This document shows, in pieces, positions 1 through 5,782 of a DNA stretch of 5,782 bases. The stretch's first letter is position 1; each line of letters starts with the position of its first letter. Under the pieces are notes generated by a model. That model did not search any database, had not been told where the DNA came from, and was given only the letters and a program-made list of their open reading frames with translations. The position numbers were made by a program, and so were the translations under genes. Source of the stretch: a bacterium (GTDB lineage Bacteria > Krumholzibacteriota > Krumholzibacteria > LZORAL124-64-63); the NCBI GenBank assembly GCA_021767885.1, contig JAASSM010000144.1, forward strand, positions 1-5,782. The letters run 5' to 3'.

Positions 1-1721
1 AGACCGCCACCGGGGCGGTCCAGCAGCTCGAGCTGCCGCTCGCCGTGGGCGGGGCCGACGCCAGCAGCCCCGTGGGCCCCGGCCTCCTCGGCTACCTCGC
101 CTGGGACAGCGCCGACCCCGCCGCCGACGCCCCCGTCTACTGGTGGCGCGAGATCGATCCCAGCCACGGCGGCCCGGGGCAGGACGTGGGTCTGGCCGAC
201 TTCGGCTACGAGCAGGACGACACCCGCACGCTCGATCTGCCGTTCACCTTCCGCTTCCGGGGCCGCGACTACGACCGCATCGCGATCTGCTCCAACGGCT
301 GGGTGAGCCTGGGCCAGACCTACCTGGTCCACTGGCGCAACTGGGGCCTGCCGGCGGCCGGCGCCCCGGACCCCCTGCTGGCCGTCTTCTGGGACGATCT
401 CCAGCAGTCCGGCACCAATCGCGTCTACCATCATCACGACGCCGAGGCCGGCGTCTACGTGGTCCAGTGGAGCCGCATGCGCAACCTCTACAACGGCCAG
501 CAGAACTGCCAGGTCCTGCTGTACGACCCGGCCGTCCATCCCACCGCCACCGGCGATGGCCTCATCGTCTACCAGTACGATCAGGTGACCAACAACGACA
601 CCGGCCGCGGATACGCCACCGTGGGCCTGCAGGACGGCCACGATGGGCTGACCTACACGTACTACGCGGACTACCCCGCCGGCGCGCGCACCCTCGCCGC
701 CGGCCAGGCCATCGCCTGGGTGCCGGCGGGCCCCGACGTGCCCGCCACCGCCACGGTGACGCCGTCCGCGGTGGACGTGCTGCTGGCGCCCGGAGAGCAG
801 CGCGAGATGGCCGTGACCCTGGCCGCCGGCGGACCCGGGGGCGCCGTGCTGCGCTGGCGCGCTGCCCTGGTGGAGCCGGCCCGGGGCGACGCGGCCGCGG
901 GCGGCGACGCCGCCGATGACGGTGCCGCGAACGACGGCGCCGCAGCCGACGTGAGCGAGCGGACGGTGGAGGTGGTGATCCCCGACGGCGGCGAGATCTG
1001 GGCGGTGGGGGAGAATCGCCTGATCCGCTGGAACGCCAGCGCCGCGGTGCAGTCCGTCCGCTTGCTCGTGGACCGGGGCGCGGGCTACGAGGTCCTGGCC
1101 GACGGCCTGGACGCCGCCACGGGCAGCTGGCCCTGGCTGGTCACCGGGCCGGCGTCGGACCAGTGCCGGGTCCGCGTGGTGGACGTCCAGGACGTGCTGG
1201 TGAGTGACGCCAGCGACGGGCCGTTCACCATCGCGGCGGACTTCCCGTGGCTGGACGTGGGCCCGCTGGGGGGCGAGGTGCCGGCCGGCGAGACGGCGGA
1301 GCTCACCGTGACCCTCGACGCCACGGGCCTCGATCCCGGCCCCTACGCGGCCGACCTGGTGATCCTCAACAGCGCTGGCGAGCCGGTGGTGGTGCCCATC
1401 CGCCTGCAGGTCGGCACGTCCACCGGGACGCCGCCGATGGTGGCGGACCTGGCCCTCGCGCCGGCCATGCCCAACCCCTTCAACCCGCGCACCACCCTGC
1501 GGTTCGCGTTGCCCCGCGCCGCGGCCGTCGCGCTCACCGTCCACGACCTGCGTGGCCACCGGGTGCGCACCCTGCGCTCCGGCACGCTGGCGGCGGGGAC
1601 CCACGCGGTGGTCTTCGACGGCACCGGGGACGACGGCCGCGCGCTCCCCTCGGGGACCTACCTGGCGCGGCTGCGAGCGGACGGCGAGGTGATCAGCCGG
1701 AGGTTGACCCTGCTGAAGTGA
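1..1721 (+). CDS. Secreted multidomain protein with FlgD-like C-terminal domain, 5' partial (possibly the tail of an exported peptidase)
   Basis: The reading frame is open from the left edge (first full codon at base 3) to TGA at 1719-1721, so this is the last 572 codons of a longer gene; the GTG at 45 lacks start context and is not a credible start. Numbering from that codon, residues ~30-226 form a beta-sandwich with the pattern VYWWREIDP..GGPG, LPFTFRFRGRDYD, ICSNGW, AVFWDDL and IVYQY. I know this domain from C25-like and other secreted peptidases of FCB-group bacteria. Residues ~232-270 and ~399-456 look like two halves of one Ig-like domain. Between them lie an Ala/Asp/Gly linker (~279-303) and a Kre9/KNH-like domain (~306-396: PDGGEIWAVGE, IRWNAS, a Trp-Pro-Trp strand, PFTI). 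Residues ~472-558 are a FlgD-like Ig domain with PNPFNP and a basic end. No catalytic residues are visible here; any enzyme domain would be upstream. Export and surface location are inferred from the architecture. Confidence 0.85.
   Translation, partial: TATGAVQQLELPLAVGGADASSPVGPGLLGYLAWDSADPAADAPVYWWREIDPSHGGPGQDVGLADFGYEQDDTRTLDLPFTFRFRGRDYDRIAICSNGWVSLGQTYLVHWRNWGLPAAGAPDPLLAVFWDDLQQSGTNRVYHHHDAEAGVYVVQWSRMRNLYNGQQNCQVLLYDPAVHPTATGDGLIVYQYDQVTNNDTGRGYATVGLQDGHDGLTYTYYADYPAGARTLAAGQAIAWVPAGPDVPATATVTPSAVDVLLAPGEQREMAVTLAAGGPGGAVLRWRAALVEPARGDAAAGGDAADDGAANDGAAADVSERTVEVVIPDGGEIWAVGENRLIRWNASAAVQSVRLLVDRGAGYEVLADGLDAATGSWPWLVTGPASDQCRVRVVDVQDVLVSDASDGPFTIAADFPWLDVGPLGGEVPAGETAELTVTLDATGLDPGPYAADLVILNSAGEPVVVPIRLQVGTSTGTPPMVADLALAPAMPNPFNPRTTLRFALPRAAAVALTVHDLRGHRVRTLRSGTLAAGTHAVVFDGTGDDGRALPSGTYLARLRADGEVISRRLTLLK
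1470..1486 (+). repeat. 17-base inverted repeat, copy 1 (PNPFNP coding)
   Basis: CCCAACCCCTTCAACCC occurs here on the plus strand and, as its exact reverse complement, at 2138-2154. Both copies encode the Pro-Asn-Pro-Phe-Asn-Pro core of the homologous FlgD-like domains of the two convergent genes. The identity is best explained by protein-level conservation with shared codon preference rather than by a mobile element. Confidence 0.8.
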
Positions 1722-1779
1722 CGGGCAGCGGCCGGTCTCGCAGAGACGGAGCGGTCCACCGGGATCCGGCCGGCCGCGC

Positions 1780-1843
1780 TCGGGGCTCGCGACGGCCCCG
1801 GTCCTCGTGCACGGAGCCCCGACCGGTGACGGTCGGGGCTCCG
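1780..1843. terminator. Candidate bidirectional terminator hairpin between convergent genes
   Basis: Bases 1812-1825 (CGGAGCCCCGACCG) are perfectly complementary to 1830-1843, giving a 14-bp stem with a four-base loop GTGA, a GNRA-type tetraloop on the plus strand. It lies 90 bases after the stop of the upstream gene and 59 bases after the stop of the protease gene, where transcription from both sides should end. There is no T-run on either side, so it is not a classical intrinsic terminator; it could be a U-less terminator, a 3'-end stabiliser, or part of a Rho-dependent end. Bases 1780-1788 can also pair with 1814-1822 (9 bp), in competition with the main stem. The rest of 1722-1902 holds only further GC-rich self-complementary stretches, such as CGGGGC/GCCCCG at 1781-1800, and no gene. 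Confidence 0.6.
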
Positions 1844-1902
1844 GTGCGTCCAGCGTGGTCCGGCGGCCGCGGCGCCGCGCCGGCGGGCCGCGGGTCGGAT
1901 CG

Positions 1903-4900
1903 TCACTTCACAAGCGCCATGCGGCCGGTGGCCAGGTGGTCGCCACTGGTGACGCGGTAGAAGTAGATGCCCGCGGCCACGCCCCGACCGCGGTCGTCGT
2001 CGCCACGCCACTGGACCGTGTGCGTGGCGGCGTCGAGCCGGCCGTCCACCAGGGTGCGCACCACGCGCCCCTTGATGTCGTAGACCATGACCGTGGTGTG
2101 CGCCGCGCTGGGCAGCGCGAAGCGGATGGTGGTCACGGGGTTGAAGGGGTTGGGGTAGGCCTGGTCCACGCGGAAGGCCACCGGCACCTGCGGATCCTCC
2201 ACCGGCGAGCTGGTGCCGCAACCGGCCTCGAGGGCGCCGATCAGGCCGCAGCCGCCGCTCTGGTCCGGCGCGCAGGGGCTGGAATCGGCCACGCGGAAGT
2301 CGCCGCCGGCCAGGTCGCAGAACAGCGGGTCGGCGGCGATGTTGCCGTCGGCGCCGGTGGGATCGTCCACGCCGCCGTACTGGCTGCCGTCGTTGCCGAA
2401 GACGTTGTTGCAGCTGAAGGTGGCCGAACCGCCGGTGGCGAAGACGCCATTGGCCGTGCCGGCGCCGCCGGTGTTGAAGGCGCTGATGCTGTTGCCCAGG
2501 GAGAGGCCGGTGCCGGAGGCGTAGATGCCCGCACCGCCGGCGGGGCAGTCGTTGGCCACCACGGTCAGGTTGGTCAGCGTGGCGGTGGTCACGGTGGTCA
2601 GGTTCAGCGCACCGCCGAAGAGCAGGGTCTGGCTGCCGGAGATCACGGTGCTGCTGAGGTTCACCTCGGTGCAGCTGGCGAACTGCAGCCCGCCGCCGGA
2701 CTGGGCGCCGTTGTCGGCCACGGTCAGGCCGCTGGCGGTGACCGACGCGCCGGTGGCGTACAGGCCGCCACCGTTCATGAAGGTGGCCGCCGCGGTCTGC
2801 ACGTTGCCGCTGAGCACCACGTCCTCGAACTCGTGGACGCCGCCGCCGAGGTGCACGCCGCCGCCGCTGAGGCGCGCGGTGTTGCCGGAGACCTCGCCGC
2901 CGATCATGGTCAGGCTGGCCGTGGCATTGAGCTCGGTGAGGTAGATGCCGCCGCCGCGCTCGAGACCGGTGTGTCCGCTGACCACCACGTCCGTCAGCAC
3001 CGGCGCCGCGTCCACCACGTGCAGTCCGCCGCCCACGGGGGGATTGCTGAAGTTGTCGGTGAGGGGGATGTTGTCGACGATCTGCACGCTGGTCAGCGTC
3101 GGGGTGCCGCGGTAGATGAAGACGCCGGCACCCAGGATGCCGGTGTTGCCCTCGATCACCAGGTTCTCCAGCACGGCCTGGGAGTTGTTCAGCGCCATGC
3201 CGCCACCGAGGCCCACCTGGGTGTTGTCGCCCACCACGTTGCCCGTGATGGTCAGGTTGCGCAGCGTGGGCGAGGTGCCGTTGATCATCACGCCGCCGCC
3301 GTAGCGGCCGGAGTAGGGGATGTTGGAGAAGTTGCGGCCGCCGCCGCCGGTGACCAGGAAGCCGTCCACCACGGTGCTGGGCTCCACGGTGCCGAAGAAC
3401 TGCAGCGCCGGGCCCGTCGGGTCGCCGTCGATGGTGCTGGGCGTGCCCAGCGGATCGCGGGTGGTGTAGCTGGCATCGTAGCCGCCCAGGACCTGCAGGC
3501 CCTTGCCCACCATGGTCACCGGCCCGAGGACCTCGCTGGCCAGGACCTTGATCGTGTCGCCCTCGGCCGCCGAGTTCAGGGCGTCGGCGATCTCGAGGAA
3601 CTCCCCGGGCACCTGCTGGACGTCGTCGCCCAGGGCCTTCAGCAGGTTCACGCGGCCGGCGCCGAGCAGCCCCTCGTAGCCCGGGTTGAGGTGGTCGATG
3701 TCGTCACAGGTGTCACGCAGCAGCTGGGACAGCTCCACGCTGGTCAGGCCCGGCAGGGCCGACCACACCAGGGCGGCGGCGCCGGCGGCCAGGGGCGAGG
3801 CGAAGCTGGTGCCCTGGGTGGTGTTGTAGATGCTCTCGTCGTTGATGCGGTCGTAGCCGGTGGTGTAGATCCCCGTGCCGGGCGCGCTGAGGTCCACCCA
3901 GGTGCCGTAGTTCGAGAAGCTGGCCTTGCCGTCGTCGCTGTTGGTGGCCGCGACGCCGAGGACGCGGGTGTCCGAGCCGCTGCCGTCGGGGTAGCCGTTG
4001 AGATAGGAGGCGTCCTGGTTGTTGTCGTTGCCCGCGGCGGTGAAGATCAGGCAGCCGGCGTTCAGGGCGCTGCGCACGGCGTTGCTGAGGAAGGCGCTGC
4101 TGCCCCAGGAGGCGTTGAGGATCTTCGCGCCGTTGGCCGCGGCGTAGATGATGCCCTGGGCGGCGAAGTCCATGCGCACCACGCCCTGGGTCTCGCCATC
4201 GGGCAGCCAGCCCACGCGCAGGGCCATGATCTTGCAGCCCGGAGCGGTGCCGGCGATGCCGATGCCGTTGTTGGTCAGCGGGGCCACCACGCCGGCGCAG
4301 TTGGTGCCGTGGCTCTCGTAGTCGGAGGGGTCGTTGTCCTGGTCCTCGACGTCCTCGTCGGGCCAGCCGGAGCCGGGGGGCAGGTCCACGAAGTCCCAGC
4401 CGCGGATGTCGTCCACCTTGCCGTTGCCGTCGTCGTCCACGCCAGCGGTGCCGTAGTACTCGTCCCAGTTGGTCCAGATGGCGCCGTTGACCTTGTCGGG
4501 GTGCGGGCCGCCCAGATCGGGGTGGCGCCAGTCCACGCCCGAGTCGATCACCGCGACGATCACGTTGCTGTCGCCCAGGGACTCGGCCCAGCCGCCGAGG
4601 GCGCGGATGTCGGCGCCGCCGAGGCTGGTGTTGCGGAGGTAGTACTGGTTGTTGAGGTCGTTGGGATAGAAGGCCGTCCCATACATCTTGCAGATGTCCA
4701 CCGCCCGGGCCTCGGCCACCTCGGGCAGCCTGGCGTAGTCGGCCAGGACGGTCTGCAGGCCGGCGGCGGCGGGGAAGTCCACCGCGTAGACGCGCGAGAG
4801 CACGTCGGCATCGGACTTGTTCGCCAGCTTGGCGGGCATCTCGCCGTAGAGCGGGGCGATGTCGGTGACGCCGTGCTTGGCGGTCAGCGCGTCCAGCCCG

Positions 4901-5079
4901 GCGATGCCGGTGCGCGGCGCGCCGCCGCTCTTGTCCACGGCCAGCTTCATGCCGGGCTGCACGGTGATGACGACCCGGTCGGGCACCTGCCCGACCACCG
5001 AGGAGTTCTCGTAGGTGGCCGCGGCGGCCGCGCCGCAGAGCAGCGTGATCAGGATCGCGGCCAGGGTGAACTTCTGCAT
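1903..5079 (-). CDS. Secreted S8 (subtilisin-family) serine protease with right-handed beta-helix and FlgD-like C-terminal domain
   Basis: Predicted exported endopeptidase of 1058 residues. The ATG at 5079 is chosen because it has a strong Shine-Dalgarno site 7 bases upstream and opens a signal peptide (MQKFTLAAILITLLCGAAAA, probable cleavage near A21); the in-frame ATG at 5145 would put 22 non-signal residues in front. Residues ~22-140 are a prodomain. The S8 core (~145-485) has all key residues: D179 in VIDSG, H257 in SHGTN, oxyanion N351 in AAGND and S425 in GTSFASP. D179 to H257 is 78 residues, far longer than in subtilisin, with Asp-rich loops (DDDGNGKVDD at 215-224; a second around 241-253) that probably bind calcium. 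Residues ~495-955 form a parallel beta-helix of GGG-starting rungs. Residues ~967-1058 are a FlgD-like Ig domain (PNPFNP 976-981) that probably serves as a sorting or attachment signal. Substrate is unknown. The gene has its own promoter and converges on the upstream gene, whose tail is homologous. Confidence 0.95.
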   Translation of the reverse strand: MQKFTLAAILITLLCGAAAAATYENSSVVGQVPDRVVITVQPGMKLAVDKSGGAPRTGIAGLDALTAKHGVTDIAPLYGEMPAKLANKSDADVLSRVYAVDFPAAAGLQTVLADYARLPEVAEARAVDICKMYGTAFYPNDLNNQYYLRNTSLGGADIRALGGWAESLGDSNVIVAVIDSGVDWRHPDLGGPHPDKVNGAIWTNWDEYYGTAGVDDDGNGKVDDIRGWDFVDLPPGSGWPDEDVEDQDNDPSDYESHGTNCAGVVAPLTNNGIGIAGTAPGCKIMALRVGWLPDGETQGVVRMDFAAQGIIYAAANGAKILNASWGSSAFLSNAVRSALNAGCLIFTAAGNDNNQDASYLNGYPDGSGSDTRVLGVAATNSDDGKASFSNYGTWVDLSAPGTGIYTTGYDRINDESIYNTTQGTSFASPLAAGAAALVWSALPGLTSVELSQLLRDTCDDIDHLNPGYEGLLGAGRVNLLKALGDDVQQVPGEFLEIADALNSAAEGDTIKVLASEVLGPVTMVGKGLQVLGGYDASYTTRDPLGTPSTIDGDPTGPALQFFGTVEPSTVVDGFLVTGGGGRNFSNIPYSGRYGGGVMINGTSPTLRNLTITGNVVGDNTQVGLGGGMALNNSQAVLENLVIEGNTGILGAGVFIYRGTPTLTSVQIVDNIPLTDNFSNPPVGGGLHVVDAAPVLTDVVVSGHTGLERGGGIYLTELNATASLTMIGGEVSGNTARLSGGGVHLGGGVHEFEDVVLSGNVQTAAATFMNGGGLYATGASVTASGLTVADNGAQSGGGLQFASCTEVNLSSTVISGSQTLLFGGALNLTTVTTATLTNLTVVANDCPAGGAGIYASGTGLSLGNSISAFNTGGAGTANGVFATGGSATFSCNNVFGNDGSQYGGVDDPTGADGNIAADPLFCDLAGGDFRVADSSPCAPDQSGGCGLIGALEAGCGTSSPVEDPQVPVAFRVDQAYPNPFNPVTTIRFALPSAAHTTVMVYDIKGRVVRTLVDGRLDAATHTVQWRGDDDRGRGVAAGIYFYRVTSGDHLATGRMALVK
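2138..2154 (-). repeat. 17-base inverted repeat, copy 2 (PNPFNP coding)
   Basis: This is the reverse complement of 1470-1486, lying in the FlgD-like domain of the protease gene. The two copies are about 650 bases apart in inverted orientation, so they could in principle serve as sites of homologous inversion or domain exchange, although 17 bases is short for that. Confidence 0.8.
2470..3300 (-). repeat. Ten degenerate beta-helix rung repeats inside the protease gene
   Basis: Residues ~594-870 repeat a pattern of GGG/GAG, an alternating hydrophobic strand, then Leu-x-x-hydrophobic-x-hydrophobic and Gly/Asp-Asn. Repeats begin near residues 594, 625, 650, 683, 709, 739, 770, 795, 822 and 848, with periods of 25-33 residues. 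This is the signature of a right-handed parallel beta-helix (pectin-lyase-like fold). Less regular rungs precede it from ~495 (AAEGDTIKV, VLGGYDASY, VVDGFLVTGG). A Cys-rich cap follows (C890, C921, C936, C944, C954; ADPLFCDL, SSPCAPD, GCGLIGALEAGCG), resembling the end of 'choice-of-anchor Q' style helices. The repeats diverge at DNA level, so they are old rather than recently expanded. Confidence 0.85.
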
Positions 5080-5086
5080 GGGACAA

Positions 5087-5093
5087 CTCTCCT
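5087..5093 (-). promoter_or_regulatory. Shine-Dalgarno site that fixes the protease start
   Basis: On the minus strand AGGAGAG lies 7 bases before the ATG at 5079-5077. It is a near-perfect anti-16S match and supports this ATG over the in-frame ATG at 5145, which has no comparable site. Confidence 0.85.
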
Positions 5094-5159
5094 GGGTGAC
5101 ATGGAGCGAGGACGCACGAGGCTGGCCGACGCGCGCCGGAAACACGACCTGGAACCAGT

Positions 5160-5188
5160 AGAATAACGGAATTCCATCGCGGTATCAA
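5160..5188 (-). promoter_or_regulatory. Sigma70-like promoter of the protease gene
   Basis: On the minus strand TTGATA (5188-5183; 5 of 6 to TTGACA) is followed after exactly 17 bases by TATTCT (5165-5160; 4 of 6 to TATAAT). It sits in the only AT-richer patch of the window. Transcription would start near 5153, leaving a leader of roughly 75 bases with the Shine-Dalgarno site at its end. Promoter consensus in the host phylum is unknown to me, so this is a pattern match only. Confidence 0.6.
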
Positions 5189-5222
5189 TTCCCCTGGCGG
5201 TATGTTAAAAAGCTGGCGGTGG
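5168..5222. promoter_or_regulatory. Short direct and inverted repeats around the protease -35 element, operator-like
   Basis: GCGGTAT occurs at 5179-5185 and 5197-5203, and a related GCGGTGG at 5216-5222, with starts 18 and 19 bases apart; the longer CTGGCGGT occurs at 5194-5201 and 5213-5220. GGAATT at 5168-5173 is mirrored by AATTCC at 5187-5192. The first copy overlaps the -35 hexamer of the minus-strand promoter, so a bound regulator could affect both divergent genes. I find no clear plus-strand promoter for the glycosyltransferase; TATGTT at 5201-5206 is a possible -10 without a good -35. Confidence 0.3.
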
Positions 5223-5257
5223 TCCCTGCCGGCCCGCCACACCACGGATCGGACGCC

Positions 5258-5782
5258 ATGACGCACCGCAACCGCCCGCTGGACATCGTCTTCCTGGAAT
5301 CCCACGACGGGGGCTCGCACCGGGATTTCCGCGAGGGGCTCACGCGCCACTCGCGCCACCGCCTGCGCTCGCTGACCCTGCCGCCACGCTTCTGGAAGTG
5401 GCGCATGCGCGGCGCCGCGGTCTGGTTCGCCGACCAGCTCGACGCCGATCCCGGGCCGTGCGATCTCATCCTCGCCACCAGCCTGCTGAACCTCGCGGAC
5501 CTGCGCGGCCTGCTGCGGCCGCCCCGTGACCGCGTCCCGCTGGTCCTCTACATGCACGAGAACCAGCTCACCTATCCGCTCTCGCCACGCGAGGAGTTCG
5601 ACTTCCACTTCGGGTTCACCAACATCGTCAGCGCCCTGGCGGCCGACCACGTGGTCTTCAACTCCGATTTCCACCGCGAGCGCTTCCTCGACGCCCTGCC
5701 CGCGTACCTCGGCCGCATGCCCGAGGCGGTGCCGAAGGACATGCGGGGCCGGCTGGCCGCGCGCAGCAGCGTCCTGCCGGTG
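5258..5782 (+). CDS. tRNA-queuosine alpha-mannosyltransferase-like glycosyltransferase (QTMAN/GTDC1 family, formerly DUF3524), 3' partial
   Basis: ATG at 5258 opens 175 codons without a stop to the right edge. The N-terminal half of the family is recognisable: a first strand DIVFLESHDGGSH (9-21; family pattern I-E-x-x-x-GGSH), a Trp-rich FWKWRMRG segment (45-52), ATSLLNLADL (73-82), the hallmark YMHENQLTYP (98-107), a segment FHFGFTNIVSALAAD (116-130), and VVFNSDFHRERFL (132-144). In animals the homologous enzyme transfers mannose from GDP-mannose to queuosine at the wobble position of tRNA-Asp in the cytoplasm; whether bacterial members do this is not shown by the sequence. The donor-binding C-terminal GT-B half lies outside the window. 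The start fits the family, with only eight residues before the first strand, although the Shine-Dalgarno site is weak (GGA at 5246-5248). No signal peptide is visible. It is divergent from the protease gene. Confidence 0.85.
   Translation, partial: MTHRNRPLDIVFLESHDGGSHRDFREGLTRHSRHRLRSLTLPPRFWKWRMRGAAVWFADQLDADPGPCDLILATSLLNLADLRGLLRPPRDRVPLVLYMHENQLTYPLSPREEFDFHFGFTNIVSALAADHVVFNSDFHRERFLDALPAYLGRMPEAVPKDMRGRLAARSSVLPV

Noticed and set aside
45..47. GTG at 45 as the true start of the first gene
   Set aside because: The frame is open to the left edge, there is no ribosome binding site or signal peptide, and the preceding codons (QQLELPLAV) read like the end of a beta-sandwich domain, so the gene is truncated by the window.
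1658..2221. Minus-strand frame spanning the convergent intergenic region
   Set aside because: It is a shadow of the end of the protease gene in another frame, rich in Arg, Gly, Pro and His, with no support as a gene.
5049..5102. Short minus-strand upstream frame (ATG at 5102-5100, 17 codons) overlapping the protease start
   Set aside because: It has no ribosome binding site of its own and no conserved or leader-peptide-like content; it is most likely a chance ATG.
5080..5145. Alternative upstream in-frame start of the protease at 5145
   Set aside because: It would put 22 non-hydrophobic residues before a perfect signal peptide, lacks a Shine-Dalgarno site, and lies close to the predicted transcription start.
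1807..5166. Very long plus-strand open frame (1119 codons) antisense to the protease gene
   Set aside because: It runs in exact codon register with the protease, so its stops would be the complements of sense codons TTA, CTA and TCA, which this GC-rich gene does not use. The product is a low-complexity Ala/Gly/Val/His string, whereas the minus-strand frame gives a complete recognisable protease.
3713..5674. Long minus-strand open frame of 653 codons
   Set aside because: It is a frame-shifted shadow of the protease and crosses the start of the glycosyltransferase; it is Arg/Gly-rich with no recognisable domain.

Overview
The window is GC-rich DNA with strongly GC-ending codons, carrying three genes and no RNA gene, insertion sequence or CRISPR array that I can see. 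Two of the genes encode secreted multidomain proteins that end in the same FlgD-type Ig-like C-terminal domain (PNPFNP...RFALP...V(H/Y)D...G..VRTL, ending in a basic residue). With the GC-rich codon use, this pattern suggests an uncultured or environmental member of the Fibrobacterota-Chlorobi-Bacteroidota (FCB) neighbourhood, such as Krumholzibacteriota, Eisenbacteria or Latescibacteria. That placement is an inference from protein style, not from a marker gene.

Layout: (1) 1-1721, plus strand: the C-terminal 572 codons of a large exported protein that starts upstream of the window. It has a beta-sandwich domain typical of secreted peptidase-associated proteins, an Ig-like domain that appears to be interrupted by a Kre9/KNH-like domain, and the FlgD-like tail. 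(2) 1722-1902: a 181-base convergent intergenic region with a perfect 14-bp hairpin closed by a GTGA loop, the best candidate for a shared bidirectional terminator. (3) 1903-5079, minus strand: a 1058-residue secreted subtilisin-family (S8) protease with signal peptide, prodomain, complete catalytic residues, a long right-handed parallel beta-helix and the FlgD-like tail. (4) 5080-5257: a 178-base divergent promoter region with a good sigma70-like promoter for the protease, a strong Shine-Dalgarno site, and short direct and inverted repeats around the -35 element. (5) 5258-5782, plus strand: the first 175 codons of a glycosyltransferase related to tRNA-queuosine alpha-mannosyltransferase (QTMAN/GTDC1, formerly DUF3524), running off the window.

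The two exported proteins probably use one surface-delivery route, since their C-terminal domains are homologous and both end shortly after a basic, hydrophobic strand. They are convergent and so not co-transcribed. The glycosyltransferase is divergent from the protease and looks like a functionally unrelated, probably cytoplasmic, neighbour. The most interesting points are the protease/beta-helix fusion, the nested domain in the first protein, and the bacterial relative of a eukaryotic tRNA-modifying mannosyltransferase.
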